From contig NC_082684.1 in NCBI RefSeq assembly GCF_949987515.2, forward strand, positions 50,434,006 through 50,498,005: a DNA stretch of 64,000 nucleotides. Reading direction: 5' to 3'. The notes beneath the pieces were generated by a model. The model saw only the letters and a list, made by a program, of their open reading frames with translations, had not been told where the DNA came from and ran no database searches. Both the position numbers and the translations under genes were made by a program. The stretch is from Delphinus delphis (Eukaryota; Chordata; Mammalia; Artiodactyla; Delphinidae). Shown piece by piece: positions 38,527 through 52,053 of the stretch (positions within the stretch are counted from its first letter, which is position 1; every line of letters begins with the position of its first letter).

Positions 38527-38803
38527 AGGGACTTCCCTGGTGACGCAGTGGTTAAGAATCTGCCTGCCAATGCAGGGGACACAGGTTCGATCCCTAGTCC
38601 CGGGAGATCCCACATGCTGCGGAGCAACTAAGCCCGTGAGCTGCAACCACTGAAGCCCACGCGCCTGGAGCCCATGCTCCGCAACAAGAGAAGCCACCGC
38701 AATGAGAAGCATGAGCACCGCAACGAAGTGTGACCCCCACTCGCTGCAGCTAGAGAAAGCCTGCGTGCAGCGATGAAGACCCCACACAGCCAAAAAAAAA
38801 AAA
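38527..38803 (+). mobile_element. CHR-type SINE, long form, sense
   Basis: It runs from AGGGACTTCCCTGGTGACGC to CACACAGCC plus an A-run. AAAAGTGGAACACT on the left and AAAAGTGGAGCACT on the right are the target-site duplication. Confidence 0.93.
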
Positions 38804-39335
38804 AGTGGAGCACTTTCCTACTTACAAAAAATGGCTTTCCATTTGGTAGTGGTAGCAATATCTGGCTGACTTCAGTGTCATCCTCATACCCAGAGTACCA
38901 GGGAACATTATTTCTGTTCCATAGTAGAATGTGTATAACATACCAATACACAGTGCTTTTTCCATGGAGAGGAGGGCAATAAGTAAATCTTTTGGAACTT
39001 CATACAAAATTATTGTTCCTCTTGGGAAGACATTTTTGGTATGCCACCTCTTACACGGGGTTGGGGTTCTGGGCATGAGCCTCCCATATGGGTTATAGGG
39101 CAAATGATCTATCTGAGTGCCTGCTCCAATTTCTTTCCAGCAGGTGGACTGTTAAGAGGACCAGAGTTAGCTACAGCAACGGACCATGAAAGCGAGTGAC
39201 AACAACATTTATTGTTTCCTGTGGCATTGCTTTGGTTTGCTACTGACTGGCAGCACTTGCAGCTTTAAATAAATGGAGGAAGTAGGAGAGAGTAAATGCG
39301 AGAAAAGTTAAGTCCTTCTTGAAAATGTTTTTCAG
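38804..39335. other. Unassigned sequence downstream of L2HGDH
   Basis: I see no gene and no repeat here. An AATAAA at 39268-39273 is a candidate polyadenylation signal for L2HGDH, but nothing else in the sequence confirms it. Confidence 0.4.
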
Positions 39336-39347
39336 TGAGAGAATTTT

Positions 39348-39559
39348 TTTTTTTTTTTTTTTTTTTTGCTGTACGCAGGCCTCTCACTCTTGTGGCCTCT
39401 CCCGTTGCGGAGCACAGGCTCCGGACGCGCAGGCTCAGCGGCCATGGCTCACGGGCCCAGCCGCTCCGCGGCATGTGGGATCTTCCCAGACCAGGGCACG
39501 AACCTGTGTCCCCTGCATCGGCAGGCGGACTCTCAACCACTGCGCCACCAGGGAAGCCC
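39348..39559 (-). mobile_element. Cetacean-type CHR SINE, antisense
   Basis: TGAGAGAATTTT flanks it at 39336-39347 and 39560-39571. It runs from a T-run and GCTGTACGCAGGCCTCTCAC to GCGCCACCAGGGAAGCCC. It is a close inverted partner of the SINE at 38527-38803. Confidence 0.95.
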
Positions 39560-39674
39560 TGAGAGAATTTTAGTGGTAAAATTTTTACTGCCTTTTAAAA
39601 TTTGAAATGTGCTTGGGTCATTCAACTTATCTCCTTAAAGCCATTCTAAATTCTAAAAAGACAAGTAAAATTAG

Positions 39675-40408
39675 AATGAGGTATCACCTCACACCGGTCA
39701 GAATGGCCATCACCAAAAAGTCTACAAATAACAAATGCAGGAGAGGGTGTGGAGAAGTAGGAACCCTCCTACACTGTTGGTGGGAATGTAAACTGGTGCA
39801 GCCACTATGGAGAACAGTATGGAGGTTCCTTAAAAAACTAAAAATAGAGCTACTATATGATCCAGCAACCCTACTCCTGGGCATATATCCAGAGAAAACC
39901 ATAATTCGAAAAGATACATGCACCCCAATGTTCAATGCAGCACTATTTACAATAGCCAAGAGATGGAAGCAACCTAAATGTCCACCAACAGAAAAATGGA
40001 TAAAGAAGATGTCGTATATATATACAATGGAATGTTAGCCATAAAAAAGAATGAAATAATGCCATTTGCAACAACATGGATGGACCTAGAGATTATCACA
40101 GTAAGTGAAGTAAGCCAGACAGAGAAAGACAAATATCATATGATACTGCTTATATGTGGAATCTAAAAGAAAAACAAAAAAGACACAAATGAACTTACTT
40201 CCAAAACAGAAAGAGACAGAGACAGAAAACAAACTTATGGTTACTAAAGGGGAAAGGGTGTGGGGGGAGGGATAAATTGGGAGACTGGGATTAACATATA
40301 CACATTACTATGTATAAAATAGATAACCTACAAGGACCTACTGTATAGCACAGGGAACTGTACTCAATATTATGTAATAATGTATAAGGGAAAATAATCT
40401 TAAAAAGC

Positions 40409-40458
<50 letters not shown>

Positions 40459-40538
40459 AACTGAATTGCCGTGCTGGACAACTGAAACTTATACGACATT
40501 GTAAATGAACTATACTTCAATAAAAAATTTTAAAAATA
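39675..40538 (+). mobile_element. 5'-truncated L1, sense
   Basis: It begins in C-terminal ORF2 (AGGTATCACCTCACACCGGT) with the [20 protein letters not shown] block, continues through a 3' UTR and ends CTTCAATAAAAAATTTTAAA. AATTCTAAAAAGACAAGTAA to the left and AATTCTAAAGACAAGTAA to the right are near-identical target-site duplications. Confidence 0.93.
40406..40456 (+). repeat. AT/TG microsatellite in L1 3' UTR
   Basis: A short AT run changes into about 19 TG units inside the L1 3' UTR. It is likely to be length-variable. Confidence 0.95.
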
Positions 40539-40719
40539 AATTCTAAAGACAAGTAAAATTATTATCAAATTCTTAGTATGATAGCATATTAATTTTAACT
40601 CAAATTTATGATTGAGTTTTTGTTATATATCCATAGGCCCTCTCTCTCATGGTATCAGTGTGTTTAATACTTCTATTTTTCAACACTTGAAGCGTGTGTT
40701 TCTAATGAGGTTGGAGTTT

Positions 40720-41900
40720 TTCATTTAAAAAAACAGCTTTTAATTAATGTTTTGAATAAGTACAACATTCATATAGTTGAAAATTCAAAAGTCATAAAAA
40801 AGTACACAGTGGCAAGTCTCCCTCTCTCCTCTAGCCTCCCAGTTCTTATCCCTGAGGCAACAAAACTTATCAATATCTTGTGCAGCCTTGCAGAAATATT
40901 TATATATAATAAAATACTGTCTCCATTTTTTTTTACACAAGTGGTAGCATACTCTGCATACTGTATTATACATCCTGCTCTTTTCGCTTTGTGGTGTATC
41001 TTGGAGAATGTTCAAGTGGCCTGAACACAGTGGTCTGGTTCTTTTTAGATGACTTTATAGGTTCCATTCTCTGGATTTATTATTTGTTGAACCAGTCCCT
41101 TATTCCTACTGATGATTATTTAAATTGTTTATTTCTAGGGTGTTTTTTTGTTGTTGTTTTGCTGTAACAAACAATACCGTAATGAATAATACTGTGCAAA
41201 GTCATTTCACATATGAGCAAGTATACCTATAGGACATATTCTTAGAATTTATCGGGTCAAAGGGTATATGCCTTTGCAACTTGGATGTTGTCAAGTTGCC
41301 CTTGATGGAGATTGAACCAATTTACCAATCTCACCAATAATCTATCAGAGTACCGGTTTCCCCATATTCTCACCAACATAGTATATAATCAAACTTTCTG
41401 ATCTGTGCTATTCTAATAGGTGAAAAATGATAACAGTATTATTTAAATTTGCGATTTTTGTAATATGAGGTTGTGCATCTTCAATATGTTTGAGACATTT
41501 ATATTTCCTTTTCATATCCTTTATCTTTTTTTTCTTATTAAGTTTTAGTCTTATTAATTTGCAGGAATTCCTTTAGATGTTAGGGAGATTAACTGTGTAG
41601 GAAATGAGTTGCGAATATTTTTTCCAGTTTGTTATTTGCCTTTTGGCTTAGCTTGTGGTGTTTTTCTTTGGTATACATTTTAAAAAATAGAATTTATCAA
41701 TCTACATTTTATATCATAGTAGAAAGGTCTTTGTACTCCAAAGTTATAAACAGATTATTTTATGGTTTTATTTTTTACATTTAAATATTTGACACATCTT
41801 GGCTTTAGCCTAGTGTAGAGTATACAGTATTGATCCAACATGTTTTTCTAGGTGGCCCATTTGTCTGGTTGGGAAACTTTTTACTGGTGTCATTCTTGGA
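40720..41900 (-). mobile_element. Old L1 fragment, antisense
   Basis: The order on the + strand is an L1 3' UTR (AGTTGAAAATTCAAAAGTC), then TTGTTGAACCAGTCCCTTAT, TATCGGGTCAAAGGGTATAT and the CTAGGTGGCCCATTTGTCTG block. All frames are broken. Confidence 0.7.
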
Positions 41901-42518
41901 TTATCTTCCACATGCACGTGGATCACATTTCTGTTTGCCTAGCCCACAGATCACAACTCAGATGCCTGTAGAGACTAGGCAGGTTACATAAAAGGGTGAA
42001 GAGTGCCAGCTGGGGAGTATAGCCAACTGGAAACGGGATGGCATATTTTTCTAAAGAGGCAGCCACTACCCCACTGCCTGCTGATTATTCCCTTGCAGGA
42101 AGCATCAGGGCCCAGTGTTGCCAGATCTTTGTCAAGAGAAGCTGAAAATCCAGATTTTTATATGAAATCTCTTAATTTTAAAATATTAACAACAGTTTAA
42201 AAAATTTAAATATAGCTTTGGTTAAACAAAATGTGTCTTCAGACCTGATTTGACCCAGAGAAGGCTTCTAACCTCCTTAGCCAAGAATGAAACTTCCCAT
42301 TAACAACTTTACTCTCCTACAAGAAAATACAATCACAGTCCAGTAGTTTGACAGCCTAGCAGTTTATAGCTGGAGTTCAGGAAGAGAGAGAAAAGTAAAG
42401 ACACTCTATATAAGCCAAGATCTTTGCCCTCACTGATGGAAAGATTGGAGAGATACAAGCATTTCCCTATCTTACCTTTATCCCAAGTATTGTACGTGGG
42501 AATGTGGGTGTGGCCATT

Positions 42519-42522
42519 TATT

Positions 42523-42562
<40 letters not shown>
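42519..42562 (+). repeat. AT/GT microsatellite
   Basis: ATGTATATATAT followed by a run of AT units lies directly against a SINE T-tail. Confidence 0.95.
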
Positions 42563-42576
<14 letters not shown>

Positions 42577-42765
42577 GTACGCGGGCCTCTCACCGCTGTG
42601 GCCTCTCCCGCTGCGGAGCATAGGCTCCGGACGCGCAGGCCCAGCGGCCACGGCTCATGGGCCCAACCGCTCCGCGGCACACAGGATCCTCCGGGACTGG
42701 GGCACGAACCCGCGTCCCCTGCATTGGCAGGCGGACCCTCAACCACTGCGCCACCAGGGAAGCCC
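42563..42765 (-). mobile_element. Cetacean-type CHR SINE, antisense
   Basis: It runs from a T-run and AAGTACGCGGGCCTCTCACC to GCGCCACCAGGGAAGCCC. It was probably inserted next to the AT repeat. Confidence 0.92.
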
Positions 42766-42770
42766 TAGAG

Positions 42771-42965
42771 ATATTTTTTTAATTGAAGTATTTCTGATTT
42801 ACAATATTAGTTTCATGTGTACAATGATTCAATATTTCATGTGTACAATGATTCAATATTTTTTATATATTATGCTCCACTTAAACTTATTACAAAACAC
42901 TGGCTATATTTCCCCGTGCTGTACAATATATCCTTGTTGCTTATCTATTAGAAAAGATTCTTGAT
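42771..42965 (-). mobile_element. L1 3' end fragment, antisense, with a tandem duplication
   Basis: TTAATTGAAGTATTTCTGAT and CCCCGTGCTGTACAATATAT match an antisense L1 3' end. A 24-bp unit at 42811-42834 is repeated at 42835-42858. Confidence 0.7.
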
Positions 42966-43769
42966 TCAGTGGATACTTAGATTAGAAAAATGGTTGAGTG
43001 GATACTAAATTTTCCAACTCTGCCATTATGATTTTGCCAAAATGACAAAATGGTGCTTGTTTTAAGGTAGGATAATTGCTCTGCTACTGATCTGGAACTG
43101 AAGCGTGGCACAGACTTTTTTTTGGCAACCTGTTCTTCCTTTCCCTTCCTCACTGCTAGTGGCTGGGAACAATGTACTGTAATTCATGTGTGTTCTCAGC
43201 GTCTTTAGTGGGATGAAATTTATGTTAATGATAAAGTTTCCAGAGTCTTCAACTCAGGAAAGCTTAAGGTCTGGGGATCTTTTTTGGGCTGCTGATGAGT
43301 ATGGCTGGCCCCAAGGGCAGATCCGGGTTTTGTGGCGCCTGACACCTCCACACCGCCACAGTTTGGAGGACACCATTAAGAAAACAATGCAAAAATATGG
43401 GAAGTTTTACCAAAACGGTATGAAATTTTTGTGAACACATAGGGGCTCATGCAAGTGAAAGACCTTTAAGTTCAAGCTTGATTAACGTTGCCATCTGCCT
43501 TTTTTGGCCCTACTGTGTGCTAAGGGCTTCCCACTCCTCACTTCTTTCAGTCCCCACAGCACCAAGCTATGAAATTGTTACATATACAGAATAGCCATGT
43601 AAACACAAATACATTAAATATCTTGTCCAGCCGGAAAGCCCCTTTCTCTACAAATCCCTATACTGCTTCCCATGACGGAGTCCTGGGGCTCGAGGAGTGG
43701 CATCGAGTCAGGATTGTCTCGGGAAGATCGAGAGGAGGGAGAGTGTGTGTAAAACGCAGTCAGTGAGTT
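42966..43769. other. Unassigned sequence upstream of the SOS2 island
   Basis: The open frame at 43186-43434 (82 codons) has no recognisable product. I see no repeat here. The CpG content rises from about 43680. Confidence 0.4.
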
Positions 43770-44890
<1,121 letters not shown>

Positions 44891-47800
44891 AAGGACGTTT
44901 TCTCAAGTTCTTGCTTGGACCCGGAAGAAAGGTTTTGTTATGATCATAAAACTGGATTTCACGTTGCAGTCATTTCGTCAGGCGACTTCCGCCGTTGACC
45001 AATTTGTTGTCCTCAGGCTGGATTCGGGCAAGAGAAAGTCCCGCTGGTATTTAGACAGTTTCTAAAACAAAAGCACATTTCTAGCCTGTGTAATTACTTT
45101 TAATTTAGTTCCTTGGGGCTGTTCCCTTAGTCGATTTGCTCGTGAAGGGTGTCCACTCACCTAAGAGGTGGTGACTTTTTTTTTTGTAAGATGGATGTGT
45201 TTCTCGAGAAATGTCAGTGAGCCATGATATTGCTTTGAACAATTCTTGAGGTCAACTTAAAGTGCCTCCTCCCTTCCTGCAAAAGGCGTCCCCCCTGTTT
45301 ACGAGAGATTTCCCTTGTAGAATTCGGTCAGTTTCTTCACTGAGTGCAGTTTAGCACTTAGAATCATTTTAAGGGGACGAAAAAGGAGCAGCTCATAAAA
45401 ATCTTTTAAGTTTGGGTGCATCACTAGGGTGCATCTCTCCTGTAGATGGTGTGAGTTTTCGTCTGCATTTAGGTAATAATCATACTATCATTTTTATAAT
45501 AAAACCTTTTGTAAGGTCAAGGCATTTAAAGAGTGTAAATGGGTGCAGGAGAAGATACCATACCTACTGAGCGTGGGTTTTCCTTGCCAGTGATTCAAAC
45601 TTAGTCCCTTCTACCTTTTGTGGAAAATAACCAAGAATAAATTTTAAAATAATAAAGAAAGAATAAACATTAATTTAAAAGGCTGCCCTTGGAAAATAAA
45701 TCTTCATACGTTAAATTTCTACAAGTGAAAGGAAGTAGTATATTAAATTAAAAACATTTTCCTCATTCATTCAGAGTTTTAGTTTTGCCATTATTTTCAT
45801 AATTCTTACGAAGAGATACTGCCTCCCTTGGGCCAAACACCAGCTAGTATCTTTTTAAAGAATTTGGTGGAGGTGGCTAGGAGCAGCTAGACAATTATCA
45901 TTTCACAGGTATATTAGGTGTTAAAAGTATTAAATTGACCTTCCTTTTGTGGGCAGCCCGATTCTATAAGGAGAAGGAAAGAAATGGAAAGTGTGCTGAG
46001 TGGTGATAATGAAAAGCAAAGGGGGAAATGCTTAGATAGTAATTAAATCTTCCACCACATAGAAAGAAGTGTTGAGTACGGTTATCAGGTAGGCCTGTAT
46101 TGTTGGCAGTGTGAAGTAGGTCTCCACCTACTAGTATTTTCTGGTAGCAAATAGAATTTGATTATGTGTTGCATAACTTATTCAGTAGGTAGCTTTGACC
46201 CTAATAATCCGTCATGCACAAATACAGATTTGTATCTTCAGGTTAGCCTGGAAACAAAGCCAGCATTAGCATCCAATCCTAGTCCATTGCTTTGAGTCTG
46301 GTATTTTGCATTTATGTGTTGTGCTTGTTTTCTTGGAACTCAGATGCCTTGTAGATCTCTATTTTCTTATTCCACAGTTCTTGTACATCCTTTGCTTATG
46401 GAATAAATACAGCAAAGAAAATCTGGTCTTTTGAGGTGAATTCATGAAGCAGTTTCTATTTAACTTATTAATTTACTGTTATTCTAGAATTGAGGTATAT
46501 TCCTACGGAAGACACTTTTTATGTTTTTGGAAAGTTTTTGGTGTTCATAATTCAGATTATGTTCAGTTTTGTGGTATTTGTGGTATTGCAACATGTAGGT
46601 TTGTAGTGCTTGCTAAGAGTTTTAGTTCTTAAAGAGCTCAAGGTTCACTCTTTGAAGGATGAGTTAAATTCTGGTCTATACTTGCCACCCTTGTCTTTGT
46701 ACACTGAGAATTCCTGCCACTTATGGGGAGGCACTGTCTTCACATTCAAGGCATCTAGAATTTGGTTTCCTTCTACCAGCTGACCAGATTGTTACAAAGA
46801 CTGCTAGGATTAATAGTAGATGCAGCAATAGTATTAGACTACTAATATTTTTCTCCTCCAGTTGGTGTTGCCATCAAACATGTGTACGCTAGTTTCATTT
46901 AACATTTATTGAACACATTTTAGGTACTTGGCACCAAGCTGGATCCTAAGAATACAAACATGAATAAAAGTAAAGGCCTTGCTCTAAAGGTGTTTACCAT
47001 CTAGACTGAAAATTATAAACTTTGAGGTTTTGGTTTATGTAAATGAGATAGCAGTTATGAGCTCAAGGTTTTGTAAGGAATATCTCTGTGTTTGAAAAGA
47101 ACAAGGTTGTTTAATTAACTCTGTGAGGTTAGTTCACTTGGGCATCTTGATGGAACCTCCAAAACTGTTAAAATATAATTTTCAGAAAGGTAAAGTCACA
47201 ACTCTCATACCAATGTGAACGAACATGTATCAGTAATTTTGATTCAATTTACTACTTAATGAGGGAACTCATGAGATCTTAGAACCACTTCAAATGAAAA
47301 TTGGAGGAGGTAGGTATTTATAGGCAACTTAATAAAAGAATATTAAAGTAAGATTTTGGGGTTGGACACAAAATTTGTTAATGTCCTGCAAGAACATAAG
47401 CAGTAAATTTGGGATTGTCTTTCCTGCTGATTAGGTTTTGCATCTGTACCAGACAAAAATCTCTAAGTTAATCTGATCAATTTGTAAAAGAGCCCAGTCA
47501 GTAGAAAGTAATCAAAGGTTCAAGCGTAGCTTGAACTGTGCTGAAGAACACCTAGTTATCTCTTTTGCTTATTTTCAAGTTTTGGCTGATTTTTCTGGAA
47601 ACCAAAAAATACATATATTTGATCAAGTTACTATTACTGACTGAAAACGCAAGGGATTTTTTTAAACCAGCATTAAATATTCATTTCACTATGTAGAAGA
47701 AACACGAGCATTGAGAAATAGATTTAAGAAAAAATAATTTTGGAAATAGAAATGTGTTGTTCTTTAACTTTTTGTTTTGTTGTGCTGCTGTTCTTTAACT

Positions 47801-48430
47801 GTTAAAACAGAACTTCACCTAGGACATTTAAGTACATACAGAACTACAAAGGGTAAAGTAGAGCTAAATGACACTGCTAATGGATAATACATGCATTGTT
47901 AACATTACTGCTAAATTATGTATCTTTCCTAAAAGAGCCAGAGACATAAATGCCTTCATCACTATTCCCGGAGAAGATTGAAGCTATCATATTACTCGGA
48001 GGAAAAAAGAGTGTGGGATATATTTGTAAATGCAGCTTATTACCTGTGTCTTTGAAATGCCTGTGGTACTTTGTGCATGTGCTATTCGATTGTATGCTGA
48101 GAAAAATCAGTGTAGGCATTCTATATGTGGGAAACATGCCTTAAAATCATTTTAGCAGGTATTTTAGTCCCTGGTATTTCCGTGGTAGATGCCTTTTCTG
48201 TAAGGCCTTATTCACCAGGCTAGCCAAGGAAGAGAAAATGTCTGTCGTTATTATCTGTAGTTACAAATGTCACAGAGAACTAGAAAGAATTGGTAGAGTT
48301 ACCTTGTTCCTGAGTCTAATTTCATTCAGGTTAAATATTGACCTCCCACCTCAACCATTATAGTTTGCTCTTAGATATCTGTTAAAATTCAAGAGGTGTG
48401 AATGTTTGAGTTAATTAATAGCAGTCTGTG

Positions 48431-48450
48431 GCGGGGTGGGGGGGTGGGGG
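48431..48450 (+). repeat. G-run cluster, potential G-quadruplex
   Basis: The sequence GCGGGGTGGGGGGGTGGGGG has three adjacent G-runs, one of them long enough to be split, which fits a G-quadruplex-capable motif in SOS2 intron 1. Confidence 0.7.
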
Positions 48451-48952
48451 AAGAAGGTTGAGGGTTTTGATTCAGAACTGCTTTTGTGAAATCTGAAAGA
48501 GTCTAGTGTTTATGCCTTTGTACTAATATCTCTTGGAACTATTTTAGAAGATTGTGCTGGATCTTTCCTGGGGCCCAGAAGAAAAGCCTGGGGGTCCTTT
48601 GAGAAAATGAAATTGGTGTTACTGATATAAGAAGGTCAAGGAAGGCTTCTTTAAGGAAGTGACATTCATGCTGAGCTCTGGAGGATATATTCAGATATTT
48701 ATTGAGTGCCTCCTGTGTGCCAGGTGCTGTTCTTGGTACTGAGGTTGTAGCAAGGCCTTGGTCTCATAAAGCTTCCATTCTAAATGGCTGTGGCAGAGAG
48801 GCCTGGGAGAGGCAGACAGTAAAGAAGTTAATTATCTGAAAGATCAATAGGAATTAACAAAACAAAGAAAGGGGAGAAAGGATTTGAGCCCTAGGGAAAG
48901 GTAAGAACATGACTTGATTTAAAGAACCAAGACCAAGTGAAAAGGAGATGAG

Positions 48953-49270
48953 GACTTCCCTGGTGGCGCAGTGGTTAAGAATCCGCCTGCCAATGCAGGG
49001 CACATGGGTTCGAGCCCTGGTCCGGGAAGGTCCCACATGCCGCGGAGCACCTAAGCCTGTGTGCCACAACTACCAAGCCTTTGCCCTAGAGTCTGCAAGC
49101 CAAGCTACTGAGCCTGTGTGCCACAACTACTGAAGCCCGTGCACCTAGAGCCCATGCTCCACAACAAGAGAAGCCACCACAATGAGAAGCCTGCGCATCA
49201 CAACAAGCCTACGTGCAGCAACGAAGACCTAACACAGCCCAAAGTAAAAAAATAAATTAATTTTTTTTAA
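48953..49270 (+). mobile_element. CHR-type SINE, long form, sense
   Basis: It runs from GACTTCCCTGGTGGCGCAGT to CTAACACAGCCC plus an A-rich tail. AAAAGGAGATGAG flanks both ends. The block TGTGCCACAACTAC occurs twice inside it, indicating an internal duplication. Confidence 0.93.
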
Positions 49271-50149
49271 AAAAAGGAGATGAGCTAGTTGAGAGACTCT
49301 AGTGTAGACCCAGGTTAAGGTCTTTACCTGTGAATAGGAAGGCCTATAGGGTTATTTATGTGACAAATTAATTAGATGAACTTGATCAAACTTGCTTCTT
49401 TGAAAAGATCACTCCAACTAAAAGGAATAGGAGAAACTATGATTTTTGTGACATGAGGCCTGTTCTGGATTTCCTAAAGCCACTGAATATAACAGTAGAA
49501 CTCTAGGGAGTCATTTGGAATTATTCCAAACTAATAATGACCCAGACTGACCCAAGGGGTTCAGCCAGAACTGGATGAGCATTAGGAATGCGTTTTAGCT
49601 TGCTGCATTTAGCTTCGTCTCAGCCATGATTTAGTAGTCTTCTTCTATTTTCAGGTTAATTTTGGTATGGTATATTTGGAGCAATAATATTCCATTAAAG
49701 TGTTTTATGCTGAGTATCCAAAGCATTACTTGTGTTACCACTTGACATAAATCAAGTGTATATCTTTTTATTAACCATGGCCTTTCTTTCAAGGGAGCAG
49801 TAGTTTGATTATATCCTCTGTTAGCCTGCATATTCGAATCAGGAAGGAATTTTAATGGAAGTAATGGATTTAGCATTGTCTCATGGAATCATGTTAAAAA
49901 TTAACAACCTAAAATTCTTTTCTTTTTTTACATAAGAACATATAGTAAGTAGAAAGCTTTTGAAATGTGTAAAGTGTTATACACTTTACATTTTAATGTG
50001 TAAGCAACACAATGAAAATAACATCAAGATCTAGATATGAGCACTACTATGATCTCCTCCAAGTAAAGTTTTCATTACCCCAGTTTTCTTCATTAAGACA
50101 CTTTGTAAACTCAAATACTGCTTCTTACTTACATAGCACTTTGTAATTT

Positions 50150-50354
50150 TTTTTTTTTTTTTTGCCGTACGCGGGCCTCTCACTGTTGTGGCCTCTCCCG
50201 TTGCGGAGCACAGGCTCCAGACGCGCAGGCTCAGCGGCCATGGCTCACGGGCCCAGCCGCTCCGCAGCATGTGGGATCTTCCCGGACCGGGGCACAAACC
50301 TGTGTCCCCTGCATCGGCAGGCAGACTCTCAACCACTGCGCCACCAGGGAAGCC
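50150..50354 (-). mobile_element. Cetacean-type CHR SINE, antisense
   Basis: A T-run and GCCGTACGCGGGCCTCTCAC lead to GCGCCACCAGGGAAGCC. TTGTAATTTTTT and TGGTAATTTTTT are the probable target-site duplication. Confidence 0.93.
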
Positions 50355-50379
50355 TCTGGTAATTTTTTCTTAATGGACC

Positions 50380-51180
50380 CATTAGCAGCATTTAATAGTT
50401 TATCTCTTCCTCCTTTTTGAAATCTTTTCCTCATTTGGCTTCCAGGACACCAAACGCTGCTGGTTTTCTCCCTCTCTGACTACTCCTCCTAGTTCTTCTC
50501 CTTTGTTGATCTCCTCATCTTCCCATCTACATCATCCTGACCTCCCTGGAGCTTAGTCTTTGGACTCCTGTTTCTATTTACAGTAGATTTCTTGGAGATC
50601 CCACCCAGCCTCATTGCTTCACATTTCATCTCTATCTGATGGTTTCCAATTTATAATTCTGGCTCAGGTGTCTCTCCTGAGTTTGGATATCCAGTTTCTT
50701 TCTTAACACTTCCACAAAGATGTGTGATAGGCATCTCAACTAATACTGAGCTCTTTCTCTTCCCCTGAAAACTTGCTCCTTTTGTAACATTTCCAACATT
50801 AGTAAATGGCTACTCCATCATTCTAGTTGCTCAAAATATTGAGTTATTCTTGAATCCTGTCTTTCTTTTATAAACCATATCTAATCTGTCAGCAAATCCT
50901 TTTAGCTCTACTTCACACTATAGCAATATTCAGTCACCATTTCTCACTCTTCCACTTCTACCACCTGGGAACACTCTGGGAGTATCAAAGTAGCCTCTTA
51001 ACTGGTCTCCTCTCTTCTACCCTTGCCCCATTCAGCCTTTTCTCAACACAATAGAGATAAGTGGGATCATGTCACTCCTTTGCTCAAACCTTGTTCAGTG
51101 CTTCTCAGAATAAAAGTCGAAGTCCTCCCAGTGGCCTGCTAGGCCCTCTGCAGTCTGGTATTTCCCCCACTTCTCCTTTT
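50380..51180. other. T/C-rich unassigned sequence, possibly old LINE
   Basis: The composition (long runs of CTCC/TTCT words) looks like the reverse strand of an old LINE, but I cannot assign it. No coding frame is convincing. Confidence 0.35.
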
Positions 51181-51430
51181 ACCTCACTGACCTCATTTAC
51201 TACTGACCTTTTTTTGCTCTACTCGTGCACCACACTGGCTTCCTCGTACCTCCAACACATAGACATGTTCTAGTCAGGGCTTTTGTATTGTACTTGGAGT
51301 TTCTTCTGCCTAGAACAACCTTCCTGCAGATAAAAACATGAGTGGCCCTTTTACCTCCTGTAAGTCTTCAGACAAACATCATCTTGAAGAGGCCTTCTCT
51401 TGCAGCCTATCTGCACCTCCTGCTTCCTGG
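51180..51430 (-). mobile_element. L2-like LINE remnant, antisense
   Basis: CACACTGGCTTCCTCGTACC, GGGCTTTTGTATTG, TCTTCTGCCTAGAACAACCT and GTAAGTCTTCAGACAAACAT follow the order of an L2 3' region on the reverse strand. It is diverged, and earlier bases back to about 50900 may belong to it. Confidence 0.65.
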
Positions 51431-51815
51431 ACATTCATATGTAAATGTTCACAGCATGTCCCAATCCAAGCTTATTATCATCTTCCCTAAACTTAACGTC
51501 TCCAGTATAAATGATACAGTACTCAGTTCTCAAGCCAGAAACCTAGGAACCTAGGCATCATCTGTTCCTTCCCTCTCACACCAGGTTCATGTCTAATCAA
51601 CACCGAGTCTTGATTCGTTCTCTTAAAAGGAGTTTTCTAACTTTTTTGCTATGTATCCCAAAAGAATTTTTGAAAAATTTGTACATTTTTATGCTGACAT
51701 CTAAAAATTTTCATCTTTAAGTTTAGTTTCAGAAGATATAGTTTTATATGTTTTGTAAATACTGATGTTTTAAAATAAAATAGTCCCGTTAGTCTTTTAA
51801 ATGTACCCCAAATAC

Positions 51816-52053
51816 ACTACCAAATGTAAAATAGATCACCAGTGGGAAGCAGCTGCATAGCACAGGGAGATCAGCTCTGTGCTTTGTGACCAACTAGGGG
51901 GTGGGATAGGGAGGGTGGGAGGGAGACGCAAGAGGGAGGAGATATGGGGATATATGTATACTTATAGCTGATTCATTTTGTTATAAAGCAGAAACTAACA
52001 CACCATTGTAAAGCAATTATACTCCAATAAAGATGTTAAAAAAATAAAAGGGT
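51816..52053 (+). mobile_element. L1 3' UTR end, sense, strongly 5'-truncated
   Basis: CAGTGGGAAGCAGCTGCATA, GCACAGGGAGATCAGCTCTG, CTGATTCATTTTGTTATAAA and CCAATAAAGATG end in an A-rich tail. AATGTACCCCAAA on the left and AATGTACCCAATG on the right suggest the target-site duplication. This is typical of cetartiodactyl L1. Confidence 0.9.

Noticed and set aside
43186..43434. 82-codon open frame just upstream of the SOS2 island
   Set aside because: There is no recognisable protein, no splice context and no Kozak-type support. It is probably chance.
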